Of a stretch of 64,000 bases of DNA, positions 18,101 through 26,849 are shown piece by piece. A program made the translations under genes and the position numbers. The notes under the pieces are model-generated. The model searched no databases. It was given only the letters and a program-made list of their open reading frames with translations, and was not told where the DNA came from. The stretch's first letter is position 1; each line of letters begins with the position of its first letter. The stretch comes from Clostridium fessum (GTDB lineage: Bacteria > Bacillota > Clostridia > Lachnospirales > Lachnospiraceae): the NCBI RefSeq assembly GCF_003024715.1, contig NZ_PYLO01000002.1, forward strand, positions 1 to 64,000, given 5' to 3'.

Positions 18101-21100
18101 AAAAACCTGATCCTCATAAATCAGGTCAATCCACTCCCCGGCTTCCTGTTTTGCCCTCAGACTATCCAGCCAGCCCTTTGACCACCCATATCCAAGGAAC
18201 GTTCCCGACGCATTGTACGCCAGTTCCAGATTTTCAAGACCATAACGGTTCGAAAGCTCGGTCAATGTTCCCTCTCGCCGATCATTCAACTCAAACAAAA
18301 TCTCCGTTTCATCCTGTTTTACCTTCGCAATTTCCAGCCGGATCGGCGTATTTCCTACATAAATCCGCGCTACATCGCCCCAATCCTGCGGCTTATTGCC
18401 ATTTGGCTCCGTTCCATCCGGGTTCTGGAGCATTTCCCCGTTGCCGCTTATCCGGGTTACCATTTCTTCATACACGGTAGCCGCCACCCGCTGACCGCGC
18501 TCTCCGTCCCGATAATACGTCACTTCATCCGAATACACTTCCACCGCTATCGGTTTCGTTCTCACGTATCCTTCCGGTACAGATAATTCACACAACACAT
18601 AGGCTCCTGCTCCCAGCGGCTGCGGCGTGATCAGATATCCTGTATTCTGGTTGGACGGCAGAGTTTCCCCCAAACCACCAAAATCCTGCAGCGTCGAATA
18701 AACCCGGAATGTGCCCGTCCGCGTCCCAAAGGCATCCTGCATCACCACCTGATCGGTTTCACTGCAAATCGGAGTTCCTGCCGGGATTATGCCTGTATAT
18801 TTTCCTGTATAAGGTGCTTTCCAGGGGTATTTTGACGGAATTAGCGTTTTCAAATCAACCGGCGCGATTTTCTTTGCCCCCATTGCCTCCAAAAATTCCC
18901 GGCTGGCTGTCACCTGTGTATCTTTTTCATAAAACTGCACCTCCCCCTCGCTGTACTTCGACGTGTCCCGGCTGGCGGCATAAATAGCGAACACCGCATC
19001 ATCATGCAGAATATTCTCTCCCGTCTCCGAATCTAGTTTTTCAATCCGAAGCTTTGCAGCATAAAACGTATTCCGGTATTTTCCATCCGCGTAGCCGGTA
19101 AATCCCAACGCATCATAGGCAGACTCCGCCGCCGGTTCTGTCACACTGTAAGGCACCAATCCCTGAAAATACCGCCCGTCAAACCCGGTCAGCGCCCCGG
19201 TGATTGTCCTGACATGATCTTTCAGATAAAATCCCGCCGGATTGTTATCATCCGTCTTCTCTCCATACGGATATTCCACTGAATCTGCCCACCCTGCCTG
19301 CTCTGAGACCGAACCATAGCGGTAATAGCTTTCTACCTTCTCGTTGCTCCGGTACCGGCTGTTTGCATTTTCAGACCGATAAATGTCCTTGTACGGCGCC
19401 ATTTCCCTCTGAGCGGGCGAAAATCCGCTGTAGTCATAGCTTCCGCCTGGATAGGAGATCGTTCCCTGCCGTTTATCCGCATCCAGACCATACTTATAAA
19501 TCTCATAATTTCCATCCTGTCCATGTGCGCGGATCACATATTTCCTCAAATCCGCCTGATTTGTATCTCCCCACTCTTCATTCATCCGGATCTGATAGTT
19601 CGCCGCCAGCGTTTCCGGCAATGCCGAGGCGTCATATTGATAATCCGCTGACTTTTTTTCCGGAGATACGAGGTTTCCACCTGCCTCATAAACCGACGGG
19701 ACTTCTATTTCTTTCGGCTGGTCGATCTGGTAATGCTGATTTTTGAAATCTTCCAGTGCTCCCGAATACGGTTGCTGCTCGACTGCCACATAGGTTCCGT
19801 AAGGAAGGTATTTCGAAACGCCGTAATAATAACTTTCCTCGGATTTTTTTAAGTTTTCCGCTGACAACGTTGTTTTGTCCCGATCGGAACCTCCATTTTC
19901 CGCGCTGTCCCACTCAATCGCGTATAAATCGTCCAAATCATAGGAGAAAAACGGCTTCAAATATTCCTCTGCTTTTAAAATTGCCTGATATAATGCTTCA
20001 TCATAGATATAATCCGGATAGCTTTCCTGTTCTCCCGATGCTTGAATGTTCTGCTTCTTTACCTCATTCTTCAAATACCAGTCAATCGCAAACTGACGGA
20101 CAGCATCCGACCGTTTTGCATTTTCTATGGCTGCTTCTGACGTACGGCTCTGATTCTGTATCGCCGCATTGTTATGATGCACCGGATCTTTTGTTTCTCC
20201 GCCGCTGCTTCCAAAAATACCCGTACGGATCCACGCAAACGGCTTAAAGGATGTATCTGCTGCATCTGCCCGCTGCCATTTATCCCGGTTCGCCACCGCC
20301 ATCGCATCGAAAAATTTCTCATACTGATAGCCTGGAACTTCCCGTACCGCTCCCGCTCCATCTTCCTTGATCCGCATGACTGTCTCAAGAAGTCTTGTAT
20401 ACCCCTGATTGACCTCTTTCGAATCCGCGATCTGCCCGTCTTTTCCATATTCGTACAGACGATCATTTGCCGTCACTGCGCTGTCCCAGACATTGTTATT
20501 GACGGAACCAGCCGTCTGGGAATCTTTTTTATGAGTTACCTGCGTGAAAATTTTCTGAACCGGAGCAAAGGATTCTATAAGCAGCGGAAAATTCTTTTTT
20601 ACCTCCGGCAACGAGACAACTTCTCCATCCCGATTCATCCACACGATTTCGCCATCCGTATTCCGGTACAGACGTTCCAGATTGGATTTCAAATAGAGCT
20701 TAAAACGGAAATTTGGCAGTGCCGAAGCGACATTTTCCTTCCCTCCCTCTTTTTCCGTAAACAGATCGGTATGTCCACTTTCCGCATAAGTGTTATGTGC
20801 ATAGGTGTTCTCCGGCGTCGTCGCTATATCTTTGATGATTTTTATCTTTTGGCGGATCACACGCTCCAGTACACCCAGCGGTTCTTTTCTTGTCCCGGCA
20901 TCCTGATAGGTGGTCTCCTGCCCAGGGTATGCCAGTGCCACCGGGACCACATAGGAATCATCCCCTATCAAGCCAGAACGTCCAGAATCGATATATGCCT
21001 TTGCCCGCGCCTGTTTTACCCACGTGTAATAGCTGGAACTGTTCATCTGGTGACCGGCAAAGAAACCATTTCCCAGCATTGCGGCTTCTTCCTCGTTCAG

Positions 21101-24100
21101 TGTAACCTTCTTCTCTTTCAATACCGCCTTAAATCCCAGCTCTTCCAGCACACCTGCATTTGTTTTTTTTACACCAAAACTGTCGGTAAAATTCGCGTTG
21201 ATCTGCAGTATGTATTTTCCGTCTGCATTCCGCTCTGCTGCCTGATGAACCCATTTTGTCTCCGTCACCTCCCGCTGCTGTGTTTCTGTCTTTTCCTGGT
21301 AAATAAATACCCGGATCGGCTGCCCATCCGCATCGTGCGGAATTTCCCCGGTTTTGTAATAGACATTTACCTCATTTTCCTTCGGAACAATCGTACCATC
21401 TCCCTCAATCGCAGCATCGGTCTGCAAAAGTGCCGACGCCATCACCTGATTTCCAGCAGTTGTTTCCCTGTAATCGGTATACGTTCCAAATGCGTCCCGC
21501 TCGCGATTATTTGAATATGGTATATACACATAACGCGGACACATTTCCATATTATCCGGCAGCCACTCTGCCCGGTGAAAAATCAAGCTGTCTTTCTCCG
21601 GATCACTTCCCAGTACCATAAAATTTTCCGGTATTCCTAAAATTCCTGCATATACCGTAAATTCAAACGAATCCGAATACTCATGCACCGCGTCCAGACC
21701 GCCATAGCTGATATATGGATGGGTATGATAAAAATCCAGAATGGAAGTGATCGCGTCTCCCACTGTCATTGAAATTCCATCTTTTGTTTTCGGCACCGCA
21801 ATCGTCTGAACCGGAGAACCATACACTATTTTTTCTGCCTTTTCTCCCGGCGTCACACCGCTGACGCCGTACACGTCCCGCTCTCCTTCCCGGACACCCC
21901 GGTCAAATACGCCGGTATAGATACTGGAATATGCATTTCCTCCTGCTCCCGGTATTCTCGGCGTTGTTTTCGCATGTCTGCGGAGTACCCGCTCAGCTTT
22001 CCCTTTCAGATAACAAAAGTCATCCACATCAAATGTCTTTACCAGCTTGTCCGCATTTTCTTCCTCGGTCATTCCCGTTTCTGCCTGCAAAAGAACTGAT
22101 TCCACTGTCTCCGGCACAAGTTCCTGCACCCGGACCTGGCGCATCCACCCCGCCGCATACTCAATCGGAACTTTTTTATTCATCGGCGTGCCATCCGCAT
22201 TGTACTTTGGATACTGATAGTCGTTCTCTGCCACTGCCAGTTCCCCGGTATAAACTTTTTCATACTCACCTGTCCCAGCTTCCACCGAAACCGTTCCTTT
22301 TCCCTCGTCTTTTCGATAAAAGCTCACGCCCTCCGGCAGCCCTGACACCACAATCTCATAAACTCCCTCTTTCGTGTTCTTCGACTCTGCCGAAAAGAAA
22401 ATTTCATTCGTATCAGCGCCGCCATCGCCTGCCTGCTCTTCCCCGTACATCTGCATGGAAATATGGGCATATCCTTCTCCCGGTTCCAGGACCGCTGCCT
22501 CCAGATCCTGTCCCAGGTTTGTAACTGCGTGAAGTTTATTTCCAATCGAAAGTTCAAAGCCCTCGGATCGGCTTAATTCCTTGACATAATATTCCCCCAT
22601 CAGAAGCGGGCGTCCAATCCAGGCATTTCCATTCTTTGACGTATTGTTATAATAAATCCGCTCCCAGGCTTTATCTGCCGTATAATCATCGATCGCCGCA
22701 TCTTGTGTATACAGATTTCCCGGCGCTTTCTTTCGCCATCCATCCGCTGCATCCGCAATTGTCCCCTTCGAATAATCATAGGTTCGCCCCGGCGCCTCTG
22801 TACATGCCAGAAACGAGGCATCGCCATTTTTGTCTGTCGTCGCCACCGCCACCAGATGATTGGCCCGGTAAACTACCCCTGTTTTCCCGTCCGGATGCAG
22901 CAGATCTTCTGCTGCAAACAAGCCATACACTGCACCTTCCAGCGTTGCATCCCCCTGTGAGTCCCCAAGCGCATTGTAAGACTCATTTTCGCCCTTTTTC
23001 AGATCCAGATCCTTTTTATTGATATGTACCTCGCCCTCTGTCCGGTGATCGTAGATCCTCCAGGCATCTTTCTCGCCGTCTGCCCCATTGCAATGGCTGA
23101 AATTGCCAGCACTTCCCGGCTCTATCGCTGAACCCACACTCGCGGAAACAAGCGCCGATTCATAGGCTGGGAAAAATAGAGACTCTGCTGCCGCACCCGC
23201 CAGTGTTTCCGTTCTTTGTGACAACTGCGGATTTTGATACAACGAAGAAGGTAAATGCCAGCTTGTATAAAAACCTGCCTCGGTTGTCAATAAATCTGAG
23301 CCGGTTGCCATATATCGCCGAATACTTGCACGTTCCGCTTTTTCTGCTTCTTCTAAATCATCATCCGCTTCATCAATAAACACAAAACCTTTCTGGACGC
23401 GATTTACCAGACGCTCCGAAATAGAGACTTTCATCTCCGAGGCAGTTGCTTCCTTCTTCTCCTGTGTCAATTTTCTGCCTTTTTCATTTATGTCCTGTTT
23501 GTTTTCACTTGTCTTACTCCTATTTCTCCCCGCTTTGCTTCCTGTATCTTGCGGTTTTTCTCCTATCTCCGCCTCCGACGGTGTCCCTTTCCCCAGAAGC
23601 GCTGCATCCAATGCCGTAAACAGAACCACCCTCTGCGGCAAAACACGCATTTTTAACGGCCCTGGAAATGCAGGACTCTCCCCCAGAAAAGCCGCTAAAT
23701 TTTCCCGGATCGTCCAGCCAGACGCACTTCGACGATCCCAGCCATTTTTTTCAGAAATTCCTGCCTTCGCCTCACTTTCTCCATTCTGATTTCCGGAAGC
23801 CTCTCCGATGCCCTGACTCCTTCTCACACTCTTCGTTCCCAGCACCACATCACGCGAATATCCGCCTCCAAAGGCTGCATTTGCCCCATGCTCAGATGCA
23901 TCGGTTGTGATAATCTCAATTGGCAGGTCATCTGCATGTTCATCATGCAGAATATATCCATCCCGCGCTTTAAATTCTTTCCAGGTATAACTGTACTTCA
24001 TGGAAATGAACTTCTCATACGTCTGCCCACAGTCCTCCTGGCAGCCAGACTTTGCATACGAAGTTTCCCCGTCTGCCCCTGTCATCGGTCCCGCATCGGG

Positions 24101-25762
24101 TGTTTCTCCCTCGGAGCCGCCGTCTGACGCGATACCTTCTATCTCCCCTGCATCGACCTCCTCCATTATCCAGTGGAAATGGACGCCCTCAAAGTCTCCG
24201 CCCGCCTTTCTTTCACATTCCTCTTCGCACAAAAGCCAGCTATTTGCCAGGCGGATATTTTCTGCCTGCGCCGCCTCAATCTCATCCTCATTGATGACTT
24301 CTCCCTCTTCGTCCTCCTCTTCCTCTGGAACAGGTACAAAGGCCGGCGCCGGATGACCGTCACAGAATGTCTTATCATAGTGATAACCGTGTTCCACTGT
24401 CTGGGAGGCGTAGCCATCGCCATCTGTTACCGCCGAACCCACTTGTCTGAAACCATCCCAGAGAACCGGCTCATCCTGATAATGACTGGCATATGGTTCT
24501 CCGCCCTCATACAATTCGGCAGCTCCGTCCCGCTCAGTATTTACCCTGTTCTTATCGTCAAAGCGCTCAAAGAAGCCAAACCGCGCCCCTTCCAGCGCTT
24601 TCCCTGTCTCATGATCGTATTTATACATCTGTAGATTATAGGTGGAAGTAAAATCCTCTTCATGCCTAAATACCTCAAACTGAATGCCTCCCTGCTCCGG
24701 TACCGGGGTTGGATCGCCCGCCAATGCAGCAAAATAATTGACCGGAACCATTCCGAGCTCCATCCATGCCATCCGCTGATGAATCCACGGATCACTTTTG
24801 GCAGGCGTTCCGCCTCCGTGTGTCCCCGAACAGGTCACACACTCCCAGATTTGAAGCGACTGGTCAATCGCCTCCTCCGCCGAAGCATATCCCCCGCCGC
24901 CCGAAGCGTATGGGGTTCCTTCCACCCGGAAACGAATCAGGGCTTTCGACGGTTTTGGATTTGGATTTTTAAATACAATCTGCGAGTCGGTTTTTGTATA
25001 CGTCCATCCATCGGTCGGAACCGGACTGAATGAAACACCGTCATTGTTTGAAAATTCAAGCGGTACAGAACGGATAAAATCCCAATCCGAGCCATCCGGC
25101 GCAAACGACAGCGTCAGAGTCGCCGCATCTACCTGTTTTGCCGTTCCCAGCGAGGTGCTGGAAGCTATCACATTTGGAATCTTTCCGCCGCCGACACCGG
25201 TATTTTCCTTTCCGCTGCCTCCGCCAGACAGCATTCCTCCCATTTGCATGTACGCCTCACTATTTGACGCAGCTGCCTCCAGCCACGGATATTTTGCCCG
25301 CACAACTGGAACATAGAGGATTGTTTTCAGATCTTCCTCGGACACCATCTTGATAATTTCCGGTTTTCCCTGTGCTTTTGCTGCCACATTGATCGCCCGG
25401 ATAAATGTATTTGCCTTTTCATCCCCCAGCGCGGCTCTGAGCGAGAGCATCGCCCAAAATACATATTTCTGTTCCTGACTGCTCAGCGGAACGGATGCCT
25501 GGGAGGGACGGTGTGCTTCATAGAGATCCCCTTTTTCTGCAATTCCCCAGATCGCATAACCGCCCTTATCGATACAATAAAGCTTGTGTCCCAGCAGCGT
25601 ATCGCCATGGGCTGTCGTCAGTGTTGTCTGCTGACCGCTCGCAGGTGCCGCTTTCGCCGGAAAAACCGGGAATCCTGGCAAAAAAGCCATTCCTCCCAAT
25701 ATAATTGCCAGTACAAACGCCATCCCCCGTTTCACATTCTCTCTGTACCGATACTCCCCCAT
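12167..25762 (-). CDS. Giant SpaA/Cna_B-type isopeptide surface protein (4,531 aa)
   Basis: Uninterrupted 4,531-residue secreted protein. A signal peptide (about 1-38) is followed by an N-terminal domain with a 'YCID' cysteine at residue 63. Many prealbumin-like SpaA/Cna_B modules follow, recognised by their closing E-x(2)-A-P-x-G-Y motif, for example near residues 1066, 2395, 2952, 3107, 3327, 3452, 3556, 3655, 4187, 4275 and 4370. In this fold that Glu promotes Lys-Asn isopeptide bonds. A DUF11-like beta-sandwich is near 3835-3960. The C-terminus has one transmembrane helix (about 4485-4507) and a basic tail, with no LPXTG, so it should stay in the membrane rather than be attached by sortase. 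AGGAGGAAGTTT precedes the ATG. It probably forms a long stalk or adhesin; the ligand is unknown. Confidence 0.85.
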   Translation of the reverse strand: MGEYRYRENVKRGMAFVLAIILGGMAFLPGFPVFPAKAAPASGQQTTLTTAHGDTLLGHKLYCIDKGGYAIWGIAEKGDLYEAHRPSQASVPLSSQEQKYVFWAMLSLRAALGDEKANTFIRAINVAAKAQGKPEIIKMVSEEDLKTILYVPVVRAKYPWLEAAASNSEAYMQMGGMLSGGGSGKENTGVGGGKIPNVIASSTSLGTAKQVDAATLTLSFAPDGSDWDFIRSVPLEFSNNDGVSFSPVPTDGWTYTKTDSQIVFKNPNPKPSKALIRFRVEGTPYASGGGGYASAEEAIDQSLQIWECVTCSGTHGGGTPAKSDPWIHQRMAWMELGMVPVNYFAALAGDPTPVPEQGGIQFEVFRHEEDFTSTYNLQMYKYDHETGKALEGARFGFFERFDDKNRVNTERDGAAELYEGGEPYASHYQDEPVLWDGFRQVGSAVTDGDGYASQTVEHGYHYDKTFCDGHPAPAFVPVPEEEEDEEGEVINEDEIEAAQAENIRLANSWLLCEEECERKAGGDFEGVHFHWIMEEVDAGEIEGIASDGGSEGETPDAGPMTGADGETSYAKSGCQEDCGQTYEKFISMKYSYTWKEFKARDGYILHDEHADDLPIEIITTDASEHGANAAFGGGYSRDVVLGTKSVRRSQGIGEASGNQNGESEAKAGISEKNGWDRRSASGWTIRENLAAFLGESPAFPGPLKMRVLPQRVVLFTALDAALLGKGTPSEAEIGEKPQDTGSKAGRNRSKTSENKQDINEKGRKLTQEKKEATASEMKVSISERLVNRVQKGFVFIDEADDDLEEAEKAERASIRRYMATGSDLLTTEAGFYTSWHLPSSLYQNPQLSQRTETLAGAAAESLFFPAYESALVSASVGSAIEPGSAGNFSHCNGADGEKDAWRIYDHRTEGEVHINKKDLDLKKGENESYNALGDSQGDATLEGAVYGLFAAEDLLHPDGKTGVVYRANHLVAVATTDKNGDASFLACTEAPGRTYDYSKGTIADAADGWRKKAPGNLYTQDAAIDDYTADKAWERIYYNNTSKNGNAWIGRPLLMGEYYVKELSRSEGFELSIGNKLHAVTNLGQDLEAAVLEPGEGYAHISMQMYGEEQAGDGGADTNEIFFSAESKNTKEGVYEIVVSGLPEGVSFYRKDEGKGTVSVEAGTGEYEKVYTGELAVAENDYQYPKYNADGTPMNKKVPIEYAAGWMRQVRVQELVPETVESVLLQAETGMTEEENADKLVKTFDVDDFCYLKGKAERVLRRHAKTTPRIPGAGGNAYSSIYTGVFDRGVREGERDVYGVSGVTPGEKAEKIVYGSPVQTIAVPKTKDGISMTVGDAITSILDFYHTHPYISYGGLDAVHEYSDSFEFTVYAGILGIPENFMVLGSDPEKDSLIFHRAEWLPDNMEMCPRYVYIPYSNNRERDAFGTYTDYRETTAGNQVMASALLQTDAAIEGDGTIVPKENEVNVYYKTGEIPHDADGQPIRVFIYQEKTETQQREVTETKWVHQAAERNADGKYILQINANFTDSFGVKKTNAGVLEELGFKAVLKEKKVTLNEEEAAMLGNGFFAGHQMNSSSYYTWVKQARAKAYIDSGRSGLIGDDSYVVPVALAYPGQETTYQDAGTRKEPLGVLERVIRQKIKIIKDIATTPENTYAHNTYAESGHTDLFTEKEGGKENVASALPNFRFKLYLKSNLERLYRNTDGEIVWMNRDGEVVSLPEVKKNFPLLIESFAPVQKIFTQVTHKKDSQTAGSVNNNVWDSAVTANDRLYEYGKDGQIADSKEVNQGYTRLLETVMRIKEDGAGAVREVPGYQYEKFFDAMAVANRDKWQRADAADTSFKPFAWIRTGIFGSSGGETKDPVHHNNAAIQNQSRTSEAAIENAKRSDAVRQFAIDWYLKNEVKKQNIQASGEQESYPDYIYDEALYQAILKAEEYLKPFFSYDLDDLYAIEWDSAENGGSDRDKTTLSAENLKKSEESYYYGVSKYLPYGTYVAVEQQPYSGALEDFKNQHYQIDQPKEIEVPSVYEAGGNLVSPEKKSADYQYDASALPETLAANYQIRMNEEWGDTNQADLRKYVIRAHGQDGNYEIYKYGLDADKRQGTISYPGGSYDYSGFSPAQREMAPYKDIYRSENANSRYRSNEKVESYYRYGSVSEQAGWADSVEYPYGEKTDDNNPAGFYLKDHVRTITGALTGFDGRYFQGLVPYSVTEPAAESAYDALGFTGYADGKYRNTFYAAKLRIEKLDSETGENILHDDAVFAIYAASRDTSKYSEGEVQFYEKDTQVTASREFLEAMGAKKIAPVDLKTLIPSKYPWKAPYTGKYTGIIPAGTPICSETDQVVMQDAFGTRTGTFRVYSTLQDFGGLGETLPSNQNTGYLITPQPLGAGAYVLCELSVPEGYVRTKPIAVEVYSDEVTYYRDGERGQRVAATVYEEMVTRISGNGEMLQNPDGTEPNGNKPQDWGDVARIYVGNTPIRLEIAKVKQDETEILFELNDRREGTLTELSNRYGLENLELAYNASGTFLGYGWSKGWLDSLRAKQEAGEWIDLIYEDQVFTGKAIWHRVPDTAHALNRYLPGASMCLYDAIEVKKNGDSEDRAYAGVNVVRDSFGNVIRMYVQKGYAGNRLLYVRDKDQEGEDSEGENNNYTRYTQDDRFNDQGKGRWILKRVEREDTDILYYDLGALEVFTTLRGVRYAYNEKGELVRPKDGEPIYAMKDGVPFLEIVSPSYEKLAYSRKERRFEYVPSGTKFYHLASDGSRDSEVEPYTGMAYVTEEKTGKTLVWVIQVSKDHYGNVIARDKVKTGRVATMYADTEQEYTIGTYDGGLLQPHVNPVLNENGLPVYYQRSDQTYIKGYPVYDRDGDYVRYRYSDLLRAYNANAWDLQLKAALYDIGNDPENREDDRPLYHRQGEAYLMENSWITGDETPNDPFHTRIRDGQVDVLKRVPVGVYILEETRAPSGYAKRMPTGITVEETCEVQELRLTNRPITVQIEKIDAPEQYQQPVRDYDRILNESDSKTWEEGKGGYTFSSVEGAVLALYPAKRIASDDLEAHPSGCYLEKKGELPANWTVLDERNQKKTVTAKWTVGKTPMAWEGIPAGDYILGEIETPPGYLTNQMEVEIQETSKLQLITMQEDHIKTAFFKYEEKDGKKECLPNAYAAELTLYEAVTDENGIVMEADGTPRYDREKRVTSWKTEDAKAYSQGSDSFAARYQKLYAEYHTRFNTVTWCGYTAEKQEETATEQGESVRQLWNLGNGSQVLVQVTKNLQLDGKAGYSYDFRWNYQAEGTLVSYDTSDGIHRIDYLPLNPTKNDLASNRKKGYYVLVETKTPSGYQKAAPKLVIVEETAEIQLYGLENRAKSVYISKLGSSGEASEEAIYLAGAELAVFRAAQDGSLMQEKEYLVERWISGSDGKFTEEEAEKQEIPAGWKAGDWKPHRISPIAYGVYYLVELSAPAGYRLMEPKKFTVAAASGETIEAVNTLKQGRVRVEKVDERKPEEKLAGAVFEVKNRETGEKVQMETDESGQAESPLLPIGTIGENGSWIPYHYEVRETMPPDGYQLIPRVYEVLMEDQKECEVLTYDLTVPNETTKIKISKLDFDTGLFVSGAKLAVYEAGFLDGVYTEAGEALETWICDGKTHVIEGKLIAGHTYLLKELEAPDGYTVQKPMIFTVSDTGRGINAARDGVNALETETADGLFDSITSLQVQGRKALRLVRTLWDLDSGEEFVLSSLMEASVPYLEREKCEKEGVAEGHRFELREIIEFSDGSRRTIGKNTFRLNWDENGHYPLTLRTLKGTRYRLEEYDQKETDGREVESWIPENRDGLGYIHEIRNPEYSDPCGIRAVSPIGKDGAAVLPGSVIVYEITYRNQSDKKENMKIGLEIPAGCELMTAASMGGAEQIGESWYWNIENVAAGSGGILRVTVLVGEHINENGQENHSGMTVTATIWGKTGKSYESFHPILSPGAIAIAGRVTGTAAALLRQVDITYTLYLKNAEGKELPGLISYTGSKSGTLRSGGSLTLSCGESVVLTGMPWETNYEVRAQVPAQTPDGLPIEWKSTGSTGRTSRQGNTALWEFHQNDRSVREVLKRGNRYRLVELLELDGGKTEEVESNQMIFSLGDDAQIDGIGMIDSPTKLVFSKTDLGGTELPGAQIEILDQSGNVIESWISADHPHEIIGTLTPGKSYIMRETGAPDGFAYAEEIPFTVSEDGTVERISMQDKPTHVEITKYSVTGEKELPGARMELWEEKEGGTLVDSWVSDRGAHVIKGKLNAGKNYVLVEKIAPDGYWKAEKVTFTVSLDGRVDQVKMYDRPTEVQVEKRKWREQKGDSEFVKGARLRISDETGKVILEWISEEKEKCIQGILKEGCRYILEELEAPEGYEKAEPVSFTVSEGGTVTVVRMYDCLKPENPGRPGHGQPEHPKKVIEDLKEGYLTVHVPESICGDGKIVLDGRQMKPLPKMGYGESATWEVEGAYQVEDEKERLNEVISLIWKWKLVIGLICMSAGAGLALVERLRKEENIKKNMERNDKGKEE

Positions 25763-25822
25763 AAACTTCCTCCTCGTTTTTACTGCCCCGCGCCCCTTAA
25801 CACCGGCAGTCCCTCGTTTTCT

Positions 25823-26767
25823 TTATTTTTCAGTTCCCCAAACTGATTTCAGCAGCGAGATAATCCCCTTTTCATACTCCTGTCTTGATATTTCCTGTCG
25901 TCCCCACTGTTCTTCTATCTGCCCCATCGGTGCCTGTATTTTCTCCCAGGCAGCCTCGGAAATCGTCCCTTCTCCCCGCATACTCAAGGTCAGCGCCAAC
26001 ACATTGGCAAGACTGTCTGGATCCGCTTCATAGTCCTTTCTTCTCTGCTCCCGCTCCTTATTCTCATAGCGGTAAAACTCCGTCTCAAAGTCAACCGGAT
26101 ATGTTTTCGCATTTGAAAATAGCGGCAGGCTGGAGGTCGGATCCGTCGCATACCACTGCGTGCCGATCCGCACCAGGCACGCATCATGGAGATATTCCGG
26201 CGTGTAGGTCACACACTCCAGCCCTACGATCTGGCATAGGAACTGAAATTCTTTCGCGAAATCCCGGCAGACGCCAATGCCTCCTTCCAAAACCGGGAAA
26301 TCCTTTGCCTCTTCCGGCGAACCGTAATGATTCTGGTTAAAACCTCCCTCTCCGTTTGCAATCCGGTTATGCACATACAGAAGACGCGTTTTTTCATCCA
26401 AATGAATCCAGTCAAAACTATTGACAAATTTCTGCAATTCTTCAACCGAAGCCCAGCTATAATTTGCTTTCGGTTCTCCCTTCATATTCCACCCTGGATT
26501 TGCTTCCCCCGGATAACGGACTGCCTCTTTCAGGTAATATTCCGGATCGCTGATCTCTGGGTGCTGCTCTGAAAAAATACTTCCATTTCCGTAAAAACTC
26601 ATCTCTCCATTCTGCCACTCCCATCTCAGACTCTCTGTGTCCTTCCATTCACCGCCATGCGTTCCCTGATTGCCCGCATAAGCGCTGAAACCTCCGGATG
26701 CGATCATGGCTGCTGCCAGTACGGCTGTACATCCCGATTTATTGGTTGTTTTCTTATCCTGTTTCAT
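25823..26767 (-). CDS. Secreted transglutaminase-like cysteine protein
   Basis: 314 residues from the chosen ATG at 26767, which follows TGGGGGTAAAAAA and begins a clear signal peptide (MKQDKKTTNK... to SAYA). An upstream in-frame start at 26812 would put 15 extra charged residues before it. The central region has the papain/transglutaminase triad order: Cys in 'GIGVCRDFA' (about residue 167), His in 'EYLHDACLVRIG' (about 193) and Asp in 'QWYATDPT' (about 211). Bacterial members may cross-link, hydrolyse amide bonds or be inactive. It lies 60 nt upstream of the giant isopeptide protein, which makes that protein a plausible substrate or partner; untested. Confidence 0.8.
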   Translation of the reverse strand: MKQDKKTTNKSGCTAVLAAAMIASGGFSAYAGNQGTHGGEWKDTESLRWEWQNGEMSFYGNGSIFSEQHPEISDPEYYLKEAVRYPGEANPGWNMKGEPKANYSWASVEELQKFVNSFDWIHLDEKTRLLYVHNRIANGEGGFNQNHYGSPEEAKDFPVLEGGIGVCRDFAKEFQFLCQIVGLECVTYTPEYLHDACLVRIGTQWYATDPTSSLPLFSNAKTYPVDFETEFYRYENKEREQRRKDYEADPDSLANVLALTLSMRGEGTISEAAWEKIQAPMGQIEEQWGRQEISRQEYEKGIISLLKSVWGTEK

Positions 26768-26849
26768 TTTTTTACCCCCATTTTTTATTCTTTCCGTGTC
26801 ATTCCACTTCATTTTCCTGTTTATCTCTGTTTTCTTCTCTCCTCCTCTC

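Noticed and set aside
20174-21514. 446-codon plus-strand frame inside the giant gene
   Set aside because: Antisense to a continuous 13.6-kb coding frame with clear domains; no ribosome binding site or recognisable protein.
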